NCBI RefSeq assembly: GCF_900096975.1
Contig: NZ_FMYQ01000014.1
Location: forward strand, 1 to 64,000
Reading direction: 5' to 3'
DNA length: 64,000 bases
Source of the DNA: Paraburkholderia lycopersici
GTDB taxonomy: Bacteria; Pseudomonadota; Gammaproteobacteria; Burkholderiales; Burkholderiaceae
In this document: in pieces, positions 36,233 to 44,265 of the stretch
How the letters are laid out: every line of letters begins with the position of its first letter
Numbering within the stretch: position 1 is the first letter of the stretch
Translations under genes and position numbers: made by a program
Notes under the pieces: generated by a model
What the model was told of the DNA's origin: nothing
The model's input: the letters and a program-made list of their open reading frames with translations, nothing else
Database searches by the model: none

Positions 36233-37249
36233 TCAGGCCGCGCCGCTCCAGTCGAGCACGATTTTGCCGATGTGCTCGCTGCTTTCCATCAGCGCATGCG
36301 CCTCGGCAGCCTGTGCGGCCGGAAACACGCGAAACACGACGGGCTTGATGCGACCCTCTTCGATGAGCGGCCAGACATTCGCTTTCAGTTCCTGCGCGAT
36401 CTGCGCCTTGAATTCCACGGGGCGCGCGCGCAGCGTCGACCCCGTAACCGTGAGCCGACGGCGCAGAATCTCGCCCATGTTGAGCTCGGCTTTCGAGCCG
36501 CCAAGCGTTGCGATGAGCACGATGCGGCCGCCCGTGGCGAGCGCCGAAAGCTCACGAGCTACATAGCCGCCCGCAACCATGTCGAGAATCACGTCCACGC
36601 CGCGATCGTTCGTCAGCGCCTTCACGACCTCCACGAAATCGCCGGTGCGATAGTTGATGGCGCGGTCGGCGCCAAGCGCCTCGCAGGCGCGGCACTTGTC
36701 GTCCGAACCCGCGGTCGCGAACACGCGAAAGCCGAGCGCATGGGCGATCTGGATGGCCGTCACGCCGATGCCGCTCGAACCGCCCTGCACGAGCAACGTC
36801 TCGTTCTCGCCACCCTCGCCCTTACCGAGGTACGCGCGCTGGAACACGTTGCTCCAGACCGTGAAGAAGGTTTCGGGCAGCGACGCCGCTTCGACATCGG
36901 TCAGCCCCTTCGGCACGGGCAAGCATTGCCCGAGCGGCGCGACCACGTATTCGGCATAGCCGCCGCCCGCGATCAACGCACATACGCGGTCGCCGATTTT
37001 CAGGCCGAACGGATTGTTCTTCTCGTCGATCGCGCCCCCGACGATCTCCCCCGCCACCTCGAGCCCCGGCAGGTCGGAAATGCCCGGCGGCGGCGCATAG
37101 GAACCCTTGCGCTGGAACACGTCGGGCCGGTTCACGCCCGAGGCGCTCACCTTGATCAGCACTTCGCCGGATTTCGGCTCCGGGGCCGGCCGCTCGGCCA
37201 GCTTGAGCACGTCCGGCGCACCGAATTCGGTAATCTCGACTGCCTTCAT
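36233..37249 (-). CDS. NAD(P)H-quinone oxidoreductase, zinc-less MDR family (PIG3-like)
   Basis: 338 residues. A GroES-like N-terminal domain is followed by an NADPH-binding Rossmann domain with GGSSGIGVTAIQIAHALG. No catalytic zinc ligands are seen in the usual positions, as in quinone oxidoreductases. It is close in pattern to PIG3/QOR enzymes that reduce quinones with NADPH. MKAVEITEFGAPDVL at 37249 is the start. It sits between pnp and tpiA on the same strand. Confidence 0.9.
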   Translation of the reverse strand: MKAVEITEFGAPDVLKLAERPAPEPKSGEVLIKVSASGVNRPDVFQRKGSYAPPPGISDLPGLEVAGEIVGGAIDEKNNPFGLKIGDRVCALIAGGGYAEYVVAPLGQCLPVPKGLTDVEAASLPETFFTVWSNVFQRAYLGKGEGGENETLLVQGGSSGIGVTAIQIAHALGFRVFATAGSDDKCRACEALGADRAINYRTGDFVEVVKALTNDRGVDVILDMVAGGYVARELSALATGGRIVLIATLGGSKAELNMGEILRRRLTVTGSTLRARPVEFKAQIAQELKANVWPLIEEGRIKPVVFRVFPAAQAAEAHALMESSEHIGKIVLDWSGAA

Positions 37250-37380
37250 CTCGTATCTCCCAAGTCTGGATGGCGCTGCGCACGCGACCTCGTTGACGCG
37301 TGCGCACTGCCATTCACCCTCATTGTCATAAAAAACGGCCGGCGCGTTGTGCACGCTGCCGGCCGTTCGAGCTTGCCGCG

Positions 37381-39528
37381 TTACTGCTGCGGTTCGCCCT
37401 GCGGTGCGCCGCCATTGGCCTGCTCGTTGAGCAGCGCCTTGGCGGACAAACGCACGCGGCCCTTCTCGTCCGTCTGGATGACCTTGACCTTCACGATCTG
37501 GCCTTCCTTCAGGTAGTCGTTGATGTCCTTGATGCGCTCGTTGGCGATCTCGGAAATGTGCAGCAGACCGTCCTTGCCCGGCAGCAGGTTCACGATCGCG
37601 CCGAAATCAAGCAGCTTGAGGACCGCGCCTTCGTACACCTGGCCGACTTCGATTTCAGCCGTGATGTTCTCGATGCGCTTCTTCGCCTCGGCCATGCCTT
37701 CGCTCGACGTGCTCGCGATGGTCACGACGCCGTCGTCCGAAATGTCGATCGTCGTGCCGGTTTCTTCCGTCAGCGCGCGGATCACCGAACCGCCCTTGCC
37801 GATCACGTCGCGGATTTTTTCCGGGTTGATCTTGATCGTAATCATGCGCGGTGCGAACGCCGACAGCTCCGTGTTCGCGCCCGAGACGGCTTGCGTCATC
37901 TTGCCGAGAATGTGAATGCGGCCTTCCTTCGCCTGCGCGAGCGCGACCTGCATGATTTCCCGGGTGATGCCCTGGATCTTGATGTCCATCTGCAGCGCGG
38001 TGACGCCCGCTTCCGTGCCCGCCACCTTGAAGTCCATGTCGCCGAGGTGATCTTCGTCGCCGAGGATGTCGGTCAGCACGGCGAACTTGTTGCCTTCGAG
38101 GATCAGGCCCATCGCGATGCCCGCGACGTGCGCCTTCATCGGCACGCCGGCGTCCATCAGCGCGAGACAGCCGCCGCAGACCGAAGCCATCGACGACGAA
38201 CCGTTCGACTCGGTGATTTCCGAGACGACGCGGATCGAGTAGCCGAACTCCTCGGCGCTCGGCAGGCATGCGACGAGCGCGCGCTTCGCGAGACGGCCAT
38301 GGCCGATTTCACGGCGCTTGGGCGAACCCACGCGGCCCGTTTCGCCGGTCGCGAACGGGGGCATGTTGTAGTGGAGCATGAAGCGGTCGCGGTACTCGCC
38401 TTCGAGCGCGTCGATGATCTGCTCGTCACCCTTCGTGCCGAGCGTCGCGACGACCAGCGCCTGCGTTTCGCCGCGCGTGAACAGCGCCGAGCCGTGCGTG
38501 CGCGGCAGCACGCCCGTGCGGATTTCGATCGGACGCACGGTGCGCGTGTCGCGGCCGTCGATGCGCGGCTCGCCGTTCAGGATCTGCGAGCGGACGATCT
38601 TCGCTTCGAGGTCGAACAGGACGTTGCCGACCGTGGCCTTGTCGGCGGCCGTCGTGCCGGCCGCGGCGGCGGCTTCTTCGAGCTTCGCCGAGGTCGTCGC
38701 GTAGACCTCCTTCAGCCTGGCCGAGCGCTGCTGCTTGTCGCGCAGCTGGTAGGCCGCGAGCAGTTCGTTGTAGGCGATGTCGGTGATGCGCGCGATCAGC
38801 GCTTCGTCCTTCGGGGCCGGCTGCCAGTCCCACTCCGGCTTGCCGCCGTCGCGCACGAGTTCGTGGATCGCGTCGATGGCCGTTTGCATCTGCTCGTGGC
38901 CGAACACCACGGCGCCGAGCATCACGTCTTCGGGCAGCTGATCGGCTTCCGATTCCACCATCAGCACCGCGCGCTCCGTACCGGCCACGACGAGGTCGAG
39001 GCGCGACTGCTTGATCTGCGCGCGCGTCGGGTTCAGGACGTACTCGTTGTTGATGTAGGCCACGCGCGCCGCGCCCACGGGACCGTTGAACGGCAGACCC
39101 GAGATCGCGAGCGCCGCCGACGCGCCGATCAGCGCGGGGATGTCGGCGGGGATGTCCGGATTGATCGACAGGACGTGGATCACGACCTGCACTTCGTTGT
39201 AGAAGCCTTCCGGGAAAAGCGGGCGCAGCGGACGGTCGATCAGGCGCGAGATCAGCGTTTCGCCTTCCGACGGACGGCCTTCGCGGCGGAAGAAGCCGCC
39301 GGGGATCTTGCCGGCCGAATAGGTCTTTTCGATGTAGTCGACGGTGAGCGGGAAGAAGTCCTGACCCGGCTTGGCGGTCTTCGCGCCGACGACGGTCGCG
39401 AGCACGACGGTGTCTTCGACGTCGACGATGACGGCACCGCTTGCCTGACGGGCGATCTCACCCGTTTCGAGGCGCACATTGTGCTGGCCCCATTTGAATT
39501 CCTTCACGACTTTATTGAACATGGTCAT
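37381..39528 (-). CDS. pnp: Polyribonucleotide nucleotidyltransferase (PNPase)
   Basis: 715 residues with two RNase PH-like domains, an all-helical linker, then KH (NPEKIRDVIGKGGSVIRALTEE) and S1 (GQVYEGAVLKLLDFGAIVNLLPGKDGLLHIS) RNA-binding domains. It degrades RNA from the 3' end by phosphorolysis, often in the degradosome. Start ATG at 39528 is set by AGGAG at 39537-39541, eight bases away; an in-frame ATG at 39522 is too far. It follows rpsO after 294 bases that contain a terminator and a long hairpin. Confidence 0.97.
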   Translation of the reverse strand: MTMFNKVVKEFKWGQHNVRLETGEIARQASGAVIVDVEDTVVLATVVGAKTAKPGQDFFPLTVDYIEKTYSAGKIPGGFFRREGRPSEGETLISRLIDRPLRPLFPEGFYNEVQVVIHVLSINPDIPADIPALIGASAALAISGLPFNGPVGAARVAYINNEYVLNPTRAQIKQSRLDLVVAGTERAVLMVESEADQLPEDVMLGAVVFGHEQMQTAIDAIHELVRDGGKPEWDWQPAPKDEALIARITDIAYNELLAAYQLRDKQQRSARLKEVYATTSAKLEEAAAAAGTTAADKATVGNVLFDLEAKIVRSQILNGEPRIDGRDTRTVRPIEIRTGVLPRTHGSALFTRGETQALVVATLGTKGDEQIIDALEGEYRDRFMLHYNMPPFATGETGRVGSPKRREIGHGRLAKRALVACLPSAEEFGYSIRVVSEITESNGSSSMASVCGGCLALMDAGVPMKAHVAGIAMGLILEGNKFAVLTDILGDEDHLGDMDFKVAGTEAGVTALQMDIKIQGITREIMQVALAQAKEGRIHILGKMTQAVSGANTELSAFAPRMITIKINPEKIRDVIGKGGSVIRALTEETGTTIDISDDGVVTIASTSSEGMAEAKKRIENITAEIEVGQVYEGAVLKLLDFGAIVNLLPGKDGLLHISEIANERIKDINDYLKEGQIVKVKVIQTDEKGRVRLSAKALLNEQANGGAPQGEPQQ

Positions 39529-39625
39529 GTCACTCACTCCTTACTCATTTGTTATGCGCCGCCCGCACACGCGGGCGATGCGGCAAGACAGGCTCCGGCA
39601 CCGCGCGGGAAGAGGAGTGTTATGC

Positions 39626-39678
39626 CATTCCAGCGGGCCGCGACGTTGCGGCACAGCCGCGCACGACCTGCTGGAATG
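39626..39678 (-). promoter_or_regulatory. Long hairpin in the pnp leader
   Basis: Arms CATTCCAGC and GCTGGAATG (39626-39634 with 39670-39678) pair perfectly, and a mismatch is followed by two more pairs; the loop is GC-rich and folds further. The hairpin is about 100 bases upstream of the pnp start. In Escherichia coli the pnp leader is cut by RNase III in a hairpin and then attacked by PNPase itself, which autoregulates pnp. This one could do the same; that is inferred from position. Confidence 0.55.
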
Positions 39679-39761
39679 ACACAAAGCTCTGCCCCGAGGC
39701 CCGGCCCTGCTGCTTGTACTGCGTGGCGCTGCTTTTCGAACCGGCGTGAAGCGCGCCGTTC

Positions 39762-39802
39762 AAAAACAAAATGCCTGCATCAGCGAAAACTGACACAGGC
39801 AT
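39762..39802 (-). terminator. rpsO: Terminator after rpsO
   Basis: A 13-bp stem ATGCCTGCATCAG/CTGACACAGGCAT (one mismatch; 39771-39783 with 39790-39802) is followed on the minus strand by TTTGTTTTT. It probably allows partial read-through to pnp, as in the rpsO-pnp pair of Escherichia coli. Confidence 0.85.
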
Positions 39803-39822
39803 CTTTGTGGGAAACCTTCCGG

Positions 39823-40092
39823 TTACTTGCGCAGACCCAGCTTTTCGATCAGCGCGCGGTAACGATCAGCGTCCTTGCCCTTCAGGTAGTCGAGCAGCTT
39901 GCGGCGGCGGCTCACCATGCGCAGCAGACCGCGGCGGCTGTGGTGATCCTTGGCGTGCGACTTGAAGTGCGCGGTCAGTTCGTTGATACGCGACGTCAGG
40001 AGCGCAACCTGAACTTCGGGCGAACCCGTGTCATTGGTGCCGCGCGCGAATTGCGCGACGACTTCGGACTTCTTGATATCTGCTACGGACAT
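39823..40092 (-). CDS. rpsO: 30S ribosomal protein S15
   Basis: 89 residues, exactly the standard length. Typical segments are GSPEVQVALLTSRINELTAHFK and HHSRRGLLRMVSRRRKLLDYLK. It binds 16S rRNA in the platform of the small subunit. An AAAGGAAA precedes the ATG. In other bacteria S15 represses its own translation through the rpsO leader; no specific structure was identified here. Confidence 0.98.
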   Translation of the reverse strand: MSVADIKKSEVVAQFARGTNDTGSPEVQVALLTSRINELTAHFKSHAKDHHSRRGLLRMVSRRRKLLDYLKGKDADRYRALIEKLGLRK

Positions 40093-40189
40093 TTTGCTTT
40101 TCCTTTAATACAAACGAGCGGTCACGGAAGAAAGGCCGTGCCGTGGCTTGATTCCAAATTGCTTGCCGCAGGATCGCGACAAGGGGCGT

Positions 40190-40218
40190 ATTGTAGCACA
40201 GCCCCAATTTGCCGCGAA
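40190..40218 (-). promoter_or_regulatory. Candidate promoter for rpsO
   Basis: On the minus strand TACAAT (40190-40195) is a near-perfect -10. At the right distance (17 bases) a poor -35, TTCGCG (40213-40218), is found. Transcription would begin about 95 bases upstream of rpsO. Confidence 0.5.
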
Positions 40219-40238
40219 CCCGCACATAAGGCGCGCAG

Positions 40239-41540
40239 TCAAGGCCGCTTCATCTGGCACACGGTGGCCGGCACGGTGCGTTCGGCGGGCAGCGCCAGCA
40301 TCGTGCGAAAGCCGTATCCGGAGCCTTCGTTGTCGTAGCGCACGCCGGGCGCGCCTTGCTTGTCCATCTGCATGACGTAAAGGGGCTGGATCGCCTGATG
40401 ATCGTCGGCGCGCATCCGCATCGGATGGAAGCCGCTTTCGTCACCCATGAAACGCATGCCCTCCAGCGCTTTCGCGACCGCCTCGGGGTCGGCGGTGCCG
40501 GCCTTCGTCATGGCCTGCGCGAGCATTTCCACCATCATCGACATGCGCAGCACCGGGTAGTCGTTGCGAGCCGCCGGGTAGCGCGCGCGGAATGCCTTGT
40601 ACCAGTCGTCCGAGGCCGCGCCGCCCACGTTCGGATGCCAGTCGGCCACGGCGATCACGCGCTTCACGCCGGCCTCGCCGAGCGCCGCCGGAGCGCCGAG
40701 GCTGTTGCCGTAGAAAGTGTAGAACTTCGCGTCGAGCCCTTGCTCGCGCGCGGCCTTCACAAGCAGCGTGAGATCGTTGCCCCAGTTGCCCGTGATGACG
40801 GCGTCGGCGCCCGCCGCGCGGATCTTGGCGATATAGGGCGCGAAGTCCTTCACGCGGCCGATGGGGTGAAACTCATCGCCGACAATGGCGATGTCGGGAC
40901 GGTCCTTCGACAGCGCCGCGCGCGCGAGCGCGCTCACGTCGCGGCCAAAGCTGTAGTCCTGGTTCAGCAGATAGACCCTCTTCACCGACTTGTCCGCGGC
41001 GACCACGCCCGCGAGCGCGTCCATGCGCATGCCCGCGTGCGCGTCGAAGCGGAAATGCCAGAAGCTGCAGTTCGCGTTGGTGAGGGCAGGGTCGTCGGCG
41101 GAGTAGTTGAGGAAGAGCTCGCGGTTGTCGGGCTCGCGCACGTTCTGGCGGTCGATCGCCGTCACGAGCGCCGCCGCCACCGCCGAGCTGTTGCCCTGCA
41201 TGACATAGCCGATGTGGCGATCCTCGGCCGCGCGCAGTTGCACGAGCGCCGCCTCGGCGCTGCCCTGGCTGTCGAGCACGACGAGTTCGAGCGGATGCCG
41301 CCCGTCATGCAACGCGACGCCGCCGCGCGCGTTGACGCGTTCGACGCCGAAACGCAGATTGCGCTCGACGGCCGCACCCGCGTTCGCAAACGGCCCCGAC
41401 ATGCCTTCGATCAGCGCAAGCTGGATCGGTTTGCCCGTCGGCGCCTCGTCCGCCTGCGCGCCCGCCGCGGCCGCAAGTCCCGCCGCCAGCGCCGCGGCCA
41501 TCGCGAGCATGGCCGCCGCACGCGTCATTCGTGCCTTCAT
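40239..41540 (-). CDS. Branched-chain amino acid/amide-type ABC substrate-binding protein
   Basis: 433 residues. A signal peptide is present (basic start MKARMTRAAAM, hydrophobic stretch, cleavage near AQADEAP). The mature part is a type I periplasmic binding protein like LivK, starting KPIQLALIEGMSGPFANAGA and containing YLLNQDYSFGRD. It should capture a small molecule in the periplasm for an ABC transporter; the ligand is not predictable. No permease or ATPase gene is adjacent, so it is an orphan here. ATG at 41540 is preceded by GAGGGAAGAG. Confidence 0.85.
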   Translation of the reverse strand: MKARMTRAAAMLAMAAALAAGLAAAAGAQADEAPTGKPIQLALIEGMSGPFANAGAAVERNLRFGVERVNARGGVALHDGRHPLELVVLDSQGSAEAALVQLRAAEDRHIGYVMQGNSSAVAAALVTAIDRQNVREPDNRELFLNYSADDPALTNANCSFWHFRFDAHAGMRMDALAGVVAADKSVKRVYLLNQDYSFGRDVSALARAALSKDRPDIAIVGDEFHPIGRVKDFAPYIAKIRAAGADAVITGNWGNDLTLLVKAAREQGLDAKFYTFYGNSLGAPAALGEAGVKRVIAVADWHPNVGGAASDDWYKAFRARYPAARNDYPVLRMSMMVEMLAQAMTKAGTADPEAVAKALEGMRFMGDESGFHPMRMRADDHQAIQPLYVMQMDKQGAPGVRYDNEGSGYGFRTMLALPAERTVPATVCQMKRP

Positions 41541-41736
41541 GCGCTCTTCCCTCTTCTTCCGTCGCCAAGCGGTTTCGATTTCGAAGCGCGGATCATAGGC
41601 CGCGCGACGGTGCGACGGCAAGGCCTGCGCGCACGCGCAGGACACGTCAGGCCAGGCCCTCGCGTGCAGCGCGCCGTGTCAAAATAAGCGATCCACATTC
41701 ACGGCGGTCATTGGAATCTTGCCAACGGGGGACATC

Positions 41737-42288
41737 ATGCTCACGCGCTTCTCAACCTCGCTTGCCACGTACGCGCGCCTCGCCTCGCGCCGCACGCGTC
41801 TCGTCCTCCTCGCGGGCGTGGGCGCACTCGCGCTCGCAGGCTGTGCGCAGCCCTGGCAGCAATTCCATGCCGGCGACGACGCACAGGCCGTGATCGCCCG
41901 CTTCGGTCCGCCGGCCGAAGTCTACAACCTGCCCGACGGCGGCAAGCGCCTCATGTGGCCGACCCAGCCGATGGGCGAAACGACCACGGCCGCGGACATC
42001 GACGCCGACGGCAAGGTCGTGAACGTGCGCCAGGTCCTGCAGCCCAACGAGTTCTATCGCGCCGAGATCGGCAAATGGACGCGCACCGACGTGCTCGTGA
42101 ACTTCGGGCGGCCGGTCGAGACGTCGTACTTCCCGCTGATGAAGAAAGAAGCGTGGACCTACCGTTATCTGGAAGACAACGTCTGGTATATGCTTTACAG
42201 CTTCTACTTCGACGATCAGGGCATTTTGCGTCTCACGCAGAAGACGCCCGATCCGCTGCACGACCCGGATCGGCGCAGCCTGTTCTGA
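41737..42288 (+). CDS. Putative lipoprotein (SmpA/OmlA-like region)
   Basis: 183 residues. A lipoprotein signal ends in a lipobox LALAGC with the Cys near residue 36, so it should be lipid-anchored, probably in the outer membrane. The region DDAQAVIARFGPPAEVYNLPDGGKRLMW resembles the repeats of SmpA/OmlA proteins, and a second similar segment (RTDVLVNFGRPVETSYFPLMKKEAWTYRY) follows. Function unknown. Start ATG at 41737 follows GGGGGAC; an upstream ATG-type frame start at 41719 would add six residues. A terminator follows the stop. Confidence 0.75.
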   Translation: MLTRFSTSLATYARLASRRTRLVLLAGVGALALAGCAQPWQQFHAGDDAQAVIARFGPPAEVYNLPDGGKRLMWPTQPMGETTTAADIDADGKVVNVRQVLQPNEFYRAEIGKWTRTDVLVNFGRPVETSYFPLMKKEAWTYRYLEDNVWYMLYSFYFDDQGILRLTQKTPDPLHDPDRRSLF

Positions 42289-42316
42289 GCACTGCGCCGG
42301 TCACGGCGCAGAAAGA

Positions 42317-42352
42317 CAAAACCCCCGCGCTCCGGCGAGCACGGGGGTTTTT
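42317..42352. terminator. Bidirectional terminator between the lipoprotein gene and leuA
   Basis: A stem AAAACCCCCG/CGGGGGTTTT (about 42317-42352) with GC-rich loop has A- and T-runs on both sides. It serves the convergent lipoprotein (plus) and leuA (minus) genes. Confidence 0.88.
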
Positions 42353-42392
42353 CACGTGTGCGACGAAGCGAGGCAAGGCGCCCCGCCGCCGC

Positions 42393-43943
42393 TTACGAGC
42401 GCTGCGGATTGAGCTTGTCGCTGTCCGACGAATAGAGCTTGTTGAGCGCCGAGATATACGCCTTCGCCGATGCCGCGACGATGTCCGGATCGGTGCCCAC
42501 GCCGTTCACGATGCGCCCGGCCTTCGACAGGCGCACGGTCACTTCGCCCTGCGCCTGCGTGCCCGTCGTGATCGCGTTGACCGAATACAGCAGCAGTTCC
42601 GAGCCGCTGCCGACTTCGGTTTCGATTGCGTTGAGCGTCGCGTCCACGGGGCCGTTGCCCGCCGCCTCGCCCGTCACTTCCTTGCCGTCGGCCGAGAACA
42701 CGATGCGCGCCTGCGGGCGCTCGCCCGTTTCCGAGTGCTGCGCGAGCGAGATGAACTTGTAGTGCTCCTTCTCCTGCGCTTCGGCCGATTCCTCGGTGAC
42801 GATCGCGATGATGTCCTCGTCGAAGATTTCGGCCTTGCGGTCGGCCAGTTCCTTGAAACGCGCGAATGCATTGTTCAGTTCGGCTTCGCTGTCGAGCTGG
42901 ATGCCCAGTTCCTGCAGACGTTGCTTGAACGCGTTGCGGCCCGAGAGCTTGCCGAGCACGATCTTGTTCGCGCTCCAGCCCACGTCTTCGGCGCGCATGA
43001 TCTCGTAGGTATCGCGCGCCTTGAGCACGCCGTCCTGGTGGATGCCCGACGCGTGCGCGAAGGCGTTCGCGCCGACCACGGCCTTGTTCGGCTGCACGAC
43101 GAAACCGGTGATCTGCGAAACGAGCTTCGAGGCCGGCACGATCTGCGTGGTGTCGATGCCGAGATCGAGGCCGAAGTAATCCTTGCGGGTCTTCACGGCC
43201 ATCACGATTTCTTCGAGCGAGGTGTTGCCCGCGCGCTCGCCGAGACCGTTGATCGTGCACTCCACCTGGCGCGCGCCGCCGATCTGCACGCCGGCCAGCG
43301 AATTCGCCACGGCCATGCCGAGGTCGTTGTGGCAGTGCACCGAGAACACGGCCTTGTCCGAATTCGGAATGCGCTCGCGCAGCGTCTTCACGAGGTTGCC
43401 GTACAGCTCGGGCACGCCGTAGCCAACCGTATCGGCAATGTTGATGGTGGTCGCGCCTTCGTTGATGACGGCTTCGAGCACGCGGCACAGGAAATCGAGG
43501 TCCGAGCGGCTGCCGTCCTCGGGCGAGAACTCCACGTCGTTCGTGAACTTGCGCGCGAAGCGCACGGCCAGCTTCGCCTGCTCAAGCACCTGCTCGGGCG
43601 ACATGCGCAGCTTCTTCTCCATGTGCAGCGCCGAGGTGGCGATGAACGTGTGGATGCGGAACTGGCCGGCGGGCTTGAGCGCGTCGGCGGCGCGCTGGAT
43701 GTCCTTGTCGTTGGCGCGGGCAAGCGAACAGAGCGTGCTGTCCTTCACCATGCCGGCGATCGTGTGGATCGCGTCGAAATCGCCGTTCGAGCTGGCCGCG
43801 AAGCCGGCTTCGATGACGTCGACCTTCATGCGTTCGAGCTGCTTCGCGATGCGGATCTTCTCTTCCTTCGTCATCGACGCACCGGGCGATTGTTCGCCGT
43901 CGCGCAACGTCGTATCGAAGATGATGAGCTTTTCTGCTGCCAT
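42393..43943 (-). CDS. leuA: 2-isopropylmalate synthase
   Basis: 516 residues. The catalytic TIM barrel starts with IFDTTLRDGEQSPGASM, in which D and the later HCHNDLGMAV are metal ligands; a linker and the C-terminal leucine-sensing domain (LLYSVNAITTGTQAQGEV) are present. It condenses acetyl-CoA and 2-oxoisovalerate, the first step of leucine synthesis, and is feedback-inhibited by leucine. GGAGA precedes the ATG. It has its own promoter and a Leu-rich leader peptide upstream (44050-44133). Confidence 0.97.
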   Translation of the reverse strand: MAAEKLIIFDTTLRDGEQSPGASMTKEEKIRIAKQLERMKVDVIEAGFAASSNGDFDAIHTIAGMVKDSTLCSLARANDKDIQRAADALKPAGQFRIHTFIATSALHMEKKLRMSPEQVLEQAKLAVRFARKFTNDVEFSPEDGSRSDLDFLCRVLEAVINEGATTINIADTVGYGVPELYGNLVKTLRERIPNSDKAVFSVHCHNDLGMAVANSLAGVQIGGARQVECTINGLGERAGNTSLEEIVMAVKTRKDYFGLDLGIDTTQIVPASKLVSQITGFVVQPNKAVVGANAFAHASGIHQDGVLKARDTYEIMRAEDVGWSANKIVLGKLSGRNAFKQRLQELGIQLDSEAELNNAFARFKELADRKAEIFDEDIIAIVTEESAEAQEKEHYKFISLAQHSETGERPQARIVFSADGKEVTGEAAGNGPVDATLNAIETEVGSGSELLLYSVNAITTGTQAQGEVTVRLSKAGRIVNGVGTDPDIVAASAKAYISALNKLYSSDSDKLNPQRS

Positions 43944-43996
43944 TTCGGGTCTCCAGGGGGACTTGTTCAGTGTCTAAAACGGATTTCGGGTGTTCG

Positions 43997-44010
43997 CGCC
44001 ACCGTTGGCG
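43997..44010 (-). other. Hairpin in the leuA leader
   Basis: A CGCCA-ACGG-TGGCG hairpin lies after the leader peptide stop. Its 3' arm with following bases (GGCGCG, 43995-44000) can instead pair with CGCGCC inside the leader ORF, so two structures exclude one another. No T-run follows. Confidence 0.5.
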
Positions 44011-44049
44011 ACGCTGACAATGAACGAAGCAGACGGAGGGCGAGCGGGA

Positions 44050-44133
44050 TCAGCGCGGCAGGCGCGCTAGCGCTAGCACGCTTAGGCGCGCGCCGGCTTG
44101 AAGGGAAAGGAGGGGGAACGGGATGCTGTCCAT
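44050..44133 (-). CDS. Leucine-rich leader peptide upstream of leuA (candidate leuL)
   Basis: A 27-codon ORF (MDSIPFPLLSLQAGARLS...LPR) ends 106 bases before leuA. Seven of 27 residues are Leu (8, 9, 11, 17, 20, 22, 25), with codons CTC, CTT, CTT, CTA, CTA, CTA, CTG; CTA and CTT are rare in a GC-rich genome. Its ATG lies where transcription is predicted to begin, so the mRNA would be leaderless. Segments GGCGCGC (codons 14-16), GCGCGCC (codons 23-25) and GGCGCG (after the stop) can pair in alternative ways, the usual layout of attenuation. The surrounding 43944-44265 region holds no other gene. Confidence 0.6.
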   Translation of the reverse strand: MDSIPFPLLSLQAGARLSVLALARLPR

Positions 44134-44140
44134 TTGGCCG

Positions 44141-44169
44141 ACTATAGCCGGAATCCGCCGATAGCGCAA
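44141..44169 (-). promoter_or_regulatory. leuA promoter
   Basis: TTGCGC (44164-44169), 17 bases, TATAGT (44141-44146) on the minus strand. The predicted transcription start is at or within two bases of the leader ATG at 44133. Confidence 0.65.
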
Positions 44170-44205
44170 TTGGAGGAGACCTGGGCGAGCATCGCGTGCC
44201 GCCGC

Positions 44206-44239
44206 AAAAAGAAAAAGGGCCGCGCGCTCGCACAGCCCT
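44206..44239 (-). terminator. Terminator after pssA
   Basis: On the minus strand a 9-bp stem, GGGCTGTGC with GCGCGGCCC (GU pairs allowed) and loop GAGC, is followed by TTTTTCTTTTT. It separates the psd-pssA transcript from the leuA promoter. Confidence 0.85.
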
Positions 44240-44265
44240 CCGTTCATCGCTCCCGCAACCGCGCC

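Noticed and set aside
37300..40338. A 1012-codon plus-strand open frame
   Set aside because: Antisense to pnp and rpsO.
43997..44010. ACGG-loop hairpin in the leuA leader read as a guanidine-II element
   Set aside because: Only one hairpin, no tandem partner, and the downstream gene is leuA.
44066..44077. Perfect palindrome GCTAGCGCTAGC read as an operator
   Set aside because: It lies inside the leuA leader ORF as CTA GCG CTA codons and is better explained as coding and RNA structure.
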